64,000 nt of DNA from Notospermus geniculatus (Eukaryota > Nemertea > Pilidiophora > Heteronemertea > Lineidae). Location: positions 3,251 through 67,250 of the forward strand of contig NMRB01002490.1 in NCBI GenBank assembly GCA_002633025.1, in the 5' to 3' direction. The position numbers and the translations under genes were made by a program. The notes beneath the pieces were generated by a model, which was given only the letters and a program-made list of their open reading frames with translations, did no database searches and was not told where the DNA came from. Shown here piece after piece: positions 35,861 to 46,289 of this stretch. Each line of letters opens with the position of its first letter. Position 1 is the first letter of the stretch.

Positions 35861-36080
35861 ATCACTCCAAAAGAGCGCAGCACCTGACAGGTCCAGCGTC
35901 GTGACGTCCCACACATCATTTCATGATCTCCTGGTGTGAGACAAAAAAAATCAAATTGTTTCACGACGTCATGATCGCTGAAACAACTGGATTTTTTTCA
36001 AGTCGCATCATGGCGTTCAGAAATGACGTGCGGGACTTCATGACTCTGACCCGTCAGGTGCTGCACTCTTTTGGAGTGAT
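35861..36080. mobile_element. Hairpin element present only in unit A
   Basis: Ends ATCACTCCAAAAGAGCGCAG and CTGCACTCTTTTGGAGTGAT are inverted repeats; the interior has ACGTCATG words. In unit B the flanks are joined (ACTCCACTCTGACAAATTGC near 43080). Confidence 0.8.
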
Positions 36081-36627
36081 ATCGTCGATTGCTATTATTC
36101 TGTTGTAAGGAATCTTCACTTGCACAATTTTTTATTTAAATTCAGTTTGTCTTAAAGTTTGTCGTAGAGCAAACAACACTATAACTCCTTAACTTCTGGA
36201 GAGACTGGGATAATAAGGTGAAGCGCTTTGAGACTACAACAGTGGAAAGCGCTACTCTATATAAAAATACACATTTTCTGGTCATCGTAAAAAGTGCAGA
36301 AATCTTTCTCGTCGTAAAAAGTGCAGAAATCTTTGAAGAAGTGAAGTCAGAAATCCAGTGACTGAAACCAATTTGCTGCCTCCTCATGTGATTTTTCCCA
36401 CCACAATTTTTTTTCTGGTGATCGTCAAAATCCAGAAGTGCTCAGTGTACTAATCTCAAATCCATATTTTTTATGCACCAGTTCCTGGAACACTGATTCT
36501 GGTAATGCTCAACCAATTTTTAACACTTTCCGTGCCACTGTTTTGCAGAATTCTTGGAAAAAACGCGTAAGACATTTATACTGGTCTGAAATCTCTTGTA
36601 AACATTCCCAAAGACTAAACTTTGGAT

Positions 36628-36836
36628 GCTGTAAACCGTGAAATTTTCGTGTGCGTTTTATTTTCGCGATTTTCGCGATCATGGGGCAAAATGCGAACTT
36701 AAACAGCGCGAAAATACAAACCCTAATGCATTTTCCATTGAATTATGCAGGTAATCGCGGAAATTAAGTCTTTGTGGTTTTCAAAATGGTAAATTCGCCA
36801 ACTTTTAGCGGTGCGAAAATTTCACGGTTTACAGTA
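36628..36836. mobile_element. TACTGTAAACCGTGAAA-family MITE, unit A (B: 43588-43795)
   Basis: Ends GCTGTAAACCGTGAAATTTT and TTTCACGGTTTACAGTAA, with a CG-rich interior (TTCGCGATTTTCGCGATC). It is the same family as 8151-8361 and occupies the same position in both duplication units, so it predates the duplication. Confidence 0.85.
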
Positions 36837-37294
36837 ACCTCAAGGAAAAGAGAACCCTGTGTACAGCTTTTTCAAAATTTGAGGTAAAAGGTGCCCCCTC
36901 CCTGTGTCAAGAACAATGATGGGATTCGGTGAAAACTTGACAAAATTGGTTGAGATTAACAGAGCCAGCAGTATAGAAACTGACACATTTTAAAAATTGA
37001 AACATGCCACTCAATTTACATTTGCTTATCAACGGGACATAAACATGACACATGATGTGGTTTTGAAAACAAATTCACTGCTTTGAATCAAAAGTTGCTA
37101 AAATGCTAAAATCACAAGTTTTCAACATTCCAAATTTAAAAAAAAAACCCAAATTGGATGGTTCTAATTAATTTTCTTGTGAGAACTTGTCAAGTACAAT
37201 TCAAATACAAATTCACCAAAGATTACACAGCAACACAGACTGACCATTAAATAATATTTTAAACACATTGCTGACCATGGTTACATGTCTGTCA

Positions 37295-37528
37295 TACAGT
37301 ACAGATCACAATCGACATCCCTAAATTCGTGTAAGTTACGCGCAACCTACGAGCTATGTTATGCATAAATCAGGGTCTTGTATCTACGTAACTTACATGT
37401 ATGTTACGCGACATTTCACGCAGTATTACACGTGTATAATCTGCGCGACTTATGCGGAGAGTTACGCACAACCAAGATGTTGCGCATAACTCGAAGTTGT
37501 AGGAATGTCAATTGTGATATGTACTGTA
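37295..37528. mobile_element. TIR element with TACGCG-rich interior, unit A (B: 44255-44494)
   Basis: The left end TACAGTACAGATCACAATCG and right end TTGTGATATGTACTGTA are inverted repeats. The interior is full of short mirrored words such as GTTACGCGCAAC and GCGTAACTTA. No ORF. Confidence 0.7.
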
Positions 37529-38524
37529 CCTAAAATCAGCATGATTACATCACTCACTTCTGAAAATAGATACATGTAAATAATAAACCTGTGGTAAAAT
37601 TTTTTAAAATTTCTTTTTTCCTTGATACTTTCATCCACATGCACAAGACAAACATGGTGAAATCAACGGCATATACATGGTACAGTACATTGCAACCCAC
37701 TTGTAAACAATAAATCAGTGCTACAGCTGTCTGAAAAACTCATCATTCAGCCATTTTGCTACAGAAGAAGCAAATGTTCTTAAAAGAACAGGCCTTTAAA
37801 ATAAATGTATAATATAATTTAGCACAAGCCTAAACTTTGTTCAGTTGATAGATCTATCTCTCACGTCGGTCTACACCTTGTCCGTCAAGTTGAGAGTAGG
37901 GTACTATTCCTTACATAGGCCTAGACCTTGTCAAGTTGACAAAAGGAGCACGGTATTGGATCTCAAATGCGTTATTTAACTGCCGACGTAGAGGGAGCCA
38001 CCTAGTGTCAGTAAGACGAACTACAAAAATGCATTACAAAATGTACGTAGTAAATTGGGTCAATTCGCCGACAACGTAGTTTGTCCCTTATATCTTTATT
38101 ATGGAGAGTGGTGCGGTGTTGCCGGCTGTTGTGAAAAAGTGGCAATACTGTGGTCCTTTTAAGGCGTACTGGTATCTCTGAACACATGCGTTTGACTATC
38201 TCATAGTGGTTGTTCACTTTCATATCGCTGATCACAAGCATGTATCTCAGCATTAGCAGTCTCCTCTTCTTTTTTGATCATCTGAGGTGCCAGACCGGTG
38301 TTGAGGGGCCACCATGTATTAGCAGGGGGTGGGGTGGGGCTGGGCCGAGGGCAGTTGCTGGGATAGAAGGGGGCAAGGGCAAAGGCTATGACCACTGTCA
38401 AAAGTCAAGGCAATAAATCACAACAAAATATGACACAACTCGCTCTTTATTACATCTTTAATGTATACAAATAATTTATCATAATTTCATTTTATGTACA
38501 TTTGTCTTCTGGCAACCGATAATC

Positions 38525-38850
38525 AACCTGACAACTGGTGACCATGACAATGACAACTGGTGACCATGGCAATGTCAACTGGTGACCATGGCAATGCCAA
38601 CTGGTGACCATGGCAATGCCAACTGGTGACCATGGCAATGCCAACTGGTGACCATGGCAATGCCAACTGGTGACCATGGCAATGCCAACTGGTGACCATG
38701 GCAATGACAACTGGTGACCATGGCAATGACAACTGGTGACCATGATGGCAAAATGCCAACTTATGACCATGGCAATGCCAACCGGTGACCATGGCAATGA
38801 TAATAGTTACCATGGCAATGGCAACCGGAGACCACATTGCATCAGCATGG
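38525..38850. repeat. 22-bp minisatellite with X-box-like core, array B
   Basis: About 11 CCATGG-centred units plus two variants (CCATGACAAT and CCATGATGG). Unit order and variants differ from array A, so the arrays have changed since the duplication. The core is GTGACCATGGCAAT. Confidence 0.9.
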
Positions 38851-41570
38851 CAATGGCAAGTGGTGACCAAGTGATGACACCCCAAAGTGGAGAAAAACTT
38901 TATCTCCACAAGAAATCTGAAATGTTTTCCCAAGATTAAAACAAAACCTCTTACTCCATATAATTTGCTGCCAAACCTTCAAAAAAACTAAATCCTATAT
39001 TGGTACAGTGAGAAAACCAGCTTAAATGGCACACTAGGACAAAAAAAATGCATAATACTGTACTCCCCAAATTTTTCATAACTTAAATTTGAAAGCATGC
39101 TTTCAGATAAAATTTTCCTCATATGCTATTTCAGTGGATGATATCAATTTTGTAAGTCGGAGGAAAATTTGGGGGTGTACAGTATTTGGTAGAGTTCCAA
39201 CATAAACAAGCTTCACTCATCAATTAAGGTCGACAATAAACGAAAGGAAATAAAATCTTTTAAAAACTCAACGCAATAGTTAATAATGGAAGACAGTTCC
39301 ACTATTTCAAACTTGTCCAGGGGTCAGATCTTCCCTTTCACTGTGACAGGTCCACGCATGAAATCATTGACATCATCGTTAATTTTAAATTCAGAGTGTA
39401 TGAATGTAGATGAGTTTTGCCAGCAGCCATCTTGCCAAAATCAGGTCGTTGTCATGGAGATTTCCCCCACTGAGGGAAGGGAGAACCAATCATCTGTCAC
39501 TCTGGAAGAAAATTTCCATGGTGATGACCTGATTTTGGCAAGATGGCTGCTCACGTAACTCATCTAAATAAATGCACCCCTCTGACAGAAATGTCCCCTG
39601 AAAACAAGGTTTCATCTGTGGAATAACTTCCCTGATAGCAAATTACTAACAATGAGGCGAGAAGGCCACTCTGACTACATCAATAAGTACAAAACTGAAG
39701 AGGTAGAGGAGATTGATCAGGCCTAGGTCTGCCCTCCAATGGGCAGACACTTGTGATCAGTCGGGCGTGGTCGACTGAACTAAGAACTACTGTGTGCTCC
39801 AGTGTCAAGTCACTTCCACTTTGAGCGGAGATTTTGAACTTGTTTAACCTTGTGTCATTTGCCAGTTGCGACCACCAACCACATTACAACGTCCATCACC
39901 CCTAAAACTGACTACCAACTCCATGCCAAAGAATTTGTTGAGTCAGCGGCCGTCTGTTAAATTGATAAGACAATGTAGCAGTGGGTTATGTGGTTTTCAA
40001 GTCATCGCAAATGACTGATTTTACTTGGCATGCTTGGGAGTGCAGGATCGAGCTATCATATCACTTCAATCATATCACTTCAATCGACATGGTCCCACTG
40101 ATCACAAGTACCGGGGTAGACCATTTGAAGACATAGTCGTGTAGGTACTTGGCAAGTCCAATAAATGGTTCAGGTGATCACTATGATAAATTACCATATT
40201 ATGGTAGGCCTACGCAAAGACAGGAGTTGGTTCTCAAACCCGACAATCCGTGTCATAACCTCCCTGTGTAACCCACTCTGGAGTGGTAGTAAGAATGTTG
40301 GTTTTTGGAACCTTCACGGGAAGCTGGCCCACATCCATCCTCCCATAGCAGGGTTTTGTCTCGCTTAACCTTCATACTCTTGCACAGCCTGAGAAACTCG
40401 ATTTACGGTCCCCGCGGTCTAGCGCCCCCTACAAGACAAATGCCAAGGGAGGACCTTGATGTTTCAGGATGACGCGCCGCTTGCACACAGTGCAAGTGGA
40501 TGAAGAGGAGCGACGTAAAAACCCCTGCTGTTGGAGGATGAACCTGCATTACCAGTAGATAACATGACTGCCCCAACCACCATAAGTGTAGACCAAAACC
40601 ACACCAGAATGAGCTACACACAGGAAACTGACCTTTAGCATAAAATATTCCACAGCAAATGGGTTAAATTGCAGTGATATCTCACAAAATATTATTAGTC
40701 CACCCACCAGGGGTGGATTTCTCCAAAACACACCTCTAAAAATATTACTATATTCACTTAACTGCTGCATGTGAGAATTTCTTGCGAAAGTTGGCTCTCT
40801 ATGGGCAAGTTGACCCTAGAAAACTATTGGCAGTTGTTCGAGACGTTGGTCTAAGTCTAACATGTCTAAAGAAAGGTAAGCCGTAAGGAAACCAACAATA
40901 GTGAATTGCCCATTGAGAGCCAACTCGCACGAGGACACACACACATAAGCAGCATCTTTATAACAACATCAGAGACCTTATGAACTTGGGGGCCAGGGCA
41001 ATCGGAGGCCTGTTTTATAAAGTGACTTTAAGCTAATGGTACCTTTAACCAAATGGAAAATGCATTGAGTTAATGGTACAATTAACTTAAAGTCACTTTA
41101 TGAAACAGGCACCTGGAATTGAGGGAGAGCGGGCCAGGACTTGCCTTTCGAGAATTAGAATCAATTTGAAAGGTCTTTTACAGTTTCTGACCCTGCACCT
41201 CATGTTTCAAACTACGGTAGTGAGTTGAGGGCCAAGTCAGAAGTGCCAAATAGAGCATTATTTGGTCTAGCTAGGGGCAGTGGGAAGACATTCGTTTGAA
41301 GTAATGGCTATATCTTGTACTACAAACTATACTGTAGTGCATGGTATAGCAATTACTTCAAACGACCACACCCATAGTGGTGCATATGATGGGTGCAAAG
41401 TTTGGCCCCTCCAACTAGCCAGTCATTGTAAGAACCTTGGAGGAATTATACTGACTAATTCCTCCAAGTAAGAACTTGGGGCATGATTTTGGCAACTGCA
41501 TTGATACATGTAAATCAATGATTATATTGGCAACAAACTGGCAATTAAAAGACTGAATTATTCTAACCAC

Positions 41571-41680
41571 GGGCTTGTTTCATAAAGTGCCTTTAAGCTA
41601 ATGGTACCTTTAACTAAATGGAAAATGCATTGAGTTAATGATACCATTAGCATAAAGTCACTTTATGAAACAGGCCCCTG
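41571..41680. mobile_element. Hairpin MITE inserted only in unit B
   Basis: Arms GGGCTTGTTTCATAAAGTGC and CACTTTATGAAACAGGCCCC. Unit A reads straight through at the matching site (GACCAGGTATTC near 34241). It is a relative of the element at 33694 and 41006, so this family moved after the duplication. Confidence 0.85.
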
Positions 41681-42159
41681 GTATTCAGCTTCTGCATTTA
41701 AGTTATCACGGTTCAATGAACTGGAATTATTTCAATGAAACTGCTTCAATATACGTGTACAATGTACCGGTACTCACTTTTCCACATTTAAGATGTCAGT
41801 CTGAGTGGGCCACTGTCAAGTAACAATGATCAGCAGGTCACATGGATTGATCATAGGGTACGCCCATTGACCATCAAAGTGTTGAATGCCCTATTGAAAT
41901 GAGCACAAAACCAAGTCAGCCAAACAGTGAAGTCCCACCTTCAAGGTAACTGACTGCACAGATGGTCACTTTGCCAACTCATGTGAGCTGTCAATCACTG
42001 TGCCTCCAACCTGGCAGTGACTATCTTGGCCTGACCAGGGTTTCCAATCACGACGCCTTGATATGCCAAAATGGGCAATGGCCCACCCGGACTGACCTCT
42101 TCATGTGGAAATGTGAGTATGCACAATGCTATAGTAGGCCTACTTCTGAGACAACAATA

Positions 42160-42224
42160 GGGAGGTTTCGCAAGCGCCCAGTTAGGCCATACAATAGATA
42201 AACCGGGTGCTTGCGAAACCTCCC
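42160..42224. mobile_element. Shortened copy of the 118-bp hairpin MITE
   Basis: Both ends (GGGAGGTTTCGCAAGCGCCC and GCTTGCGAAACCTCCC) and the TA flanks are intact. About 53 bp of the central stem, around GACGTTTATCTATTG, is missing compared with unit A, leaving a short stem. Confidence 0.85.
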
Positions 42225-42730
42225 TAATGAACAACCGGACCCGGTGTATGAAATGATGAAGTGAGAAGACACGATATGCCACCTAGTGGCCCTAAAATGA
42301 ACTAAACAAAGACCAAATCACGAGCACAATAGCAATGCAAATTTTCACATGCACACCTTCATATGTATAATAATTATAATTCACTCAATCATGAAATACA
42401 TAATATGTACAAATGAATAATATTTTATCAATGACTAACCCGCAAACCGGGAGTGAGCATATTGCATTTTCAGACGTCTGCAACTAATTCTTAAAACTAC
42501 AGAGGTTGTGTATAACCACAGTGAAGTATCAGCCAACCCAAGTTAATCCTCGCACTGCAATGCCAGTTTCATTTTTTGTCATACACGTACCAAATGCTGA
42601 GATCCGATCAAAAATCTGTCACATCATCCTGAGAACAACAGGGGATCTCCCTTTGTCACCACACGTCTGCGGCGATTAAGGAAGCGAGCGCTAACCCCTG
42701 ATGTTCTCAGTATGTGTCACATAGGTATAA

Positions 42731-42929
42731 AGGCTTTGCAATGTCGTCATCCTGGCGGCCATTCTGTTGGACACAGGGCGCAGAGTTGTGCGCCGACCGT
42801 GACGTGACTTGCGTGAAGTACGCCACACCACTGTTTGACGTAATGTCATTGGGGCATGCACGACTCATTTCACGTTTCTGCAGCATGTGTACTCCAGCAT
42901 GGCGGCTTGTGACGTCATATGCAAAGCCT
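42731..42929. mobile_element. Hairpin element present only in unit B
   Basis: Ends AGGCTTTGCATATGACGTCA-like: the left begins AGGCTTTGCAATGTCGTCAT and the right ends ATGACGTCATATGCAAAGCCT, read on opposite strands. The inner arms contain GGCGTACTTCACGCAAGTCA-type sequence. It replaces the two hairpins found in unit A. Confidence 0.7.
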
Positions 42930-44837
42930 CTGTTCATTGGAAAGCACTCATGAAGAGCTTTTCATTAAATACCTACGTAACAAGTTTCCGGGACCAATCA
43001 AGCATTTTTACGCATTTTCATTTTTCGACAAATTGAGCTTGGTAGTGAAAGGGTTAACTAGTAATGCATAAAAAACTCCACTCTGACAAATTGCTATTAT
43101 TCTGTTGTAAGGGATCTTCACTTGCACAATTTTTTATTTCTACACGAGGAACTTCAGTTTGTCCTAAAGCTTGTCATAGAGCAAACAACACTACAACTCC
43201 TTAACTTCTGGAGAGACTGGGATAATAAGGTGAAGCGCTTTGAGACTACAACAGTGGAAAGCGCTACTCTATATAAAAATACACATTGTCTCGTCATCGT
43301 AAAAAGTGCAGAAATCTTTGAAGAAGTGAAGTCAGAAATCCAGTGACTGAAACCAATTTGCTGCCTCCTCATGTGATTTTTCCCACCACAATTTTTTTTC
43401 TGGTGATCATCAAAATCCAGAAGTGTTCAGTGTACTAATCTCAAATCCAAATTTTTTATGCACCAGTTCCTGGAACACTGATTCTGATAATGCTCAATCA
43501 ATTTTTAACACTATTTCTTGGAAAAAATCCCTAAGACATACTGGTCTGAAATCTCTTGTAAACATTCCCAAAGACTAAACTTTGGATGCTGTAAACCGTG
43601 AAATTTCGTGTGCGTTTTATTTTCGCGATTTTCGCGATCATGGGGCAAAATGCGACCTTAAACAGCGCGAAAATACAAACCCTAATGCATTTTCCATTGA
43701 ATTATGCAGGTAATCGCGGAAATTAAGTCTTCGTGGTTTTCAAAATGGTAAATTCGCCAACTTTTAGCGTTGCGAAAATTTCACGGTTTACAGTAACCTC
43801 AAGGAAAAGAGAACCCTGTGTACAGCTTTTTCAAAATTTGAGGTAAAAGGTGCCCCCTCCCCGTGTCAAGAACAATGATGGGATTCGGTGAAAACTTGAC
43901 AAAATTGGTTGAGATTAACAGAGCCAGCAGTATAGAAACTGACACATTTTAAAAATTGAAACATGCCACTCAATTTACATTTGCTTATCAACGGGACATA
44001 AACATGACACATGATGTGGTTTTGAAAACAAAATTCACTGCTTTGAATCAAAACTTGCTAAAATGCTAAAATCACAAGTTTTCAACACTCCAAATTTTTT
44101 TTAAAAACCCAAATTGGATGGTTCTAATTAATTTTCTTATGAGAACTTGTCAAGTACAATTCAAATACAAATTCACCAAAGATTACACAGCAACACAGAC
44201 TGACCATTAAATAATATTTTAAACACATTGCTGACCATGGTTACATGTCTGTCATACAGTACAGATCACAATCGACATCCCTAAATTATTCGTGTAAGTT
44301 ACGCGCAACCTACGAGCTATGTTATGCATAAATCAGGGTCTTGTATCTACGTAACTTACATGTATGTTACGCGACATTTCACGCAGTATTACATGTGTAT
44401 AATCTGCGCGACTTATGCGGAGAGTTACGCGCAACCAAGACTAAGTTGCGCATAACTCGAAGTTGTAGGGATGTCAATTGTGATATGTACTGTACCTAAA
44501 ATCAGCATGATTGCATCACTCACTTCTGAAAATAGATACATGTAAATAATAAACCTGTGGTAAAATTTTTAAAATTTCTTTTTTTCTTGATACTTTCATC
44601 CACATGCACAAGACAAACATGGTGAAATCAACAGCCTATACATGGTACAGTACATTGCAACGCACTTGTAAACAATAAATCAGTGCTACAGCTGTCTGAA
44701 AAACACATCATTATAGCCATTTTGCTGCAGAAGAAGCAAATGTTCTTAAAAGAACAGGCCTTTAAAATAAATGTATAATATAATTTAGCACAAGCCTAAA
44801 CTTTGTTCAGTTGATAGAACTATCTCTCACGCGGGTC

Positions 44838-45913
44838 AACACCTTGTCAAATTGACAGTTCTATCCCGTACATCATGTACATGGGCCAAGAACTTCTCAA
44901 GTATAAAGCACTGTTCCTTACATGGGCCTAGACCTTGTCAAGTTGGCAGGAGTGTCACTCACATGGGTCCAGACCTTGTCAATTGACAGAACGGTCACTC
45001 TCATGGGCCCAGACCTTGTCAAGTTGGCAGGACTGCCCCTCACATGGGTCTAGACCTTGTCAAGTTGACAGAACTGTCACTCGCATGGGCCTAGACCTTG
45101 TCAAGTTGACAGTACTGTCACTCGCATGGGCCCAGACCTTGTCAAGTTGACAGTACTATCCCTTACATAGGCCTAGACCTTGTCAAGTTGACAGTACTAT
45201 CCCTTACATGGGCCTAGACCTTGTCAAGTTGACAGTACTATCCCTTACATGGGTCTAGACCTTGTCAAGTTGACAGTACTATCCCTTACATGGGTCTAGA
45301 CCTTGTCAAGTTGACAGAACTGTCACTCACACGGGCCCAGACCTTGTCAAGTTGACAGTACTGTCACTCACATGGGTCTAGACTTTGTCAGGTTGACAGA
45401 ACTGTCACTCACATGGGTCTAGACTTTGTCAAGTTGACAGTACTATCTCTTACATGGCCTAGACCTTGTCAAGTCGAGAGTACTATTCCTTACATGGCCT
45501 AGACCTTGTCAAGTTGGCAGGACTGCCTCTCACATGGGCCTAGACTTTGTCGAGTTGCGAGTACTATCTCTCACATGGGCCTAGACCTTGTCAAGTTGGC
45601 AGGACTTCCCCTCACATGGGCCTAGACCTTGTCAAGTTGACAGAAATGTCACTCACATTGGCCTAAACCTTGTCAAGTTGATACGACTGTCCATAACAAG
45701 GGCCTAGACCTTGTCAAGTTGATACTACTGTCCATAACATGGGCCTAGACCTTGTCAAGTTGGCAGGACTTCCCCTCACATGGGCCTAGACTTTGTCAAG
45801 TTGACAGAAATGTCACTCACATGTGCCATACACCTTGTCAAGTTGATACTACTGCCCCTAACATGGGCCTAGACCTTGTCAAGTTGACAGTACTACCGGT
45901 ATCCCTCACATGG
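44838..45913. repeat. 41-bp minisatellite, about 26 units
   Basis: The unit contains TAGACCTTGTCAAGTTGACAG followed by a variable CTATCCCTTACATGGGCC. TGTCAAGTTGACA is a 13-base interrupted palindrome present in most units, and several units also contain TGACAGTACTGTCA or TGACAGAACTGTCA. Subtypes (CTATCCCTTACAT, CTGTCACTCACAT, CTTCCCCTCACAT) alternate. About two units also sit at 37858-37941. Confidence 0.93.
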
Positions 45914-46289
45914 GCCTAGATTTATTGTGAAAAGACAAAGTATCATGAACACTCTCATATATACATGTATACACAACGGATAGTATTTTTTAGCAAACCA
46001 AACCAAACATCACGAAACTGACTCAATGCCATATGATAACTGCACATGGGAATATACCCTGCAAACTGCATCATGAGAGCATCACTGGCTGATGATTTAA
46101 AACACAGCAGATGTAACAAACTAACATCGAAAACCACAAGTTTTGACGTCATATAAATCCAACAAATTGTAGGAATGATTTTGACGTCAAAAGTGGTGGT
46201 TTTCAACGTCAGTATTGATCATCTACATGCTAGGAATGCATGAATCATAACAACGCTCTTTGAGCAAACCTACGAATAGACACGATAAA
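45914..46289 (-). other. Probable 3' UTR of the BFR1-like gene
   Basis: Between the stop codon (minus strand, ending 46290) and the minisatellite there is ~375 bp without coding signal. A reverse-strand AATAAA lies at 45926-45921 and would place the transcript end at the edge of the minisatellite. Confidence 0.4.

Larger units (their letters stand above)
30381..37941. repeat. Segmental tandem duplication, unit A (7.5 kb)
   Basis: It starts AAAGGAGCACGGTATTGG and aligns collinearly, roughly 95% by eye, with unit B (37942-44850). No exon with convincing homology is found; short ORFs do not keep frame between the copies except inside minisatellites. It ends with about two units of the 41-bp minisatellite. 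Differences from B are discrete insertions or deletions: 31400-31620, 33394-33547, 34722-34839 (longer), 35354-35703 and 35861-36080. Confidence 0.92.
37942..44850. repeat. Segmental tandem duplication, unit B (6.9 kb)
   Basis: Collinear with unit A. The junction at 37941/37942 joins 41-bp minisatellite sequence (CTTGTCAAGTTGAC) directly to AAAAGGAGCACGG, the unit start. Unit B ends where the large 41-bp array begins. No supported gene lies within it. Private features are 41571-41680 and 42731-42929. Confidence 0.92.

Noticed and set aside
44935-45150. Plus-strand ORF of repeated SHGSRPCQL units
   Set aside because: Translation of the 41-bp minisatellite; no independent coding evidence.
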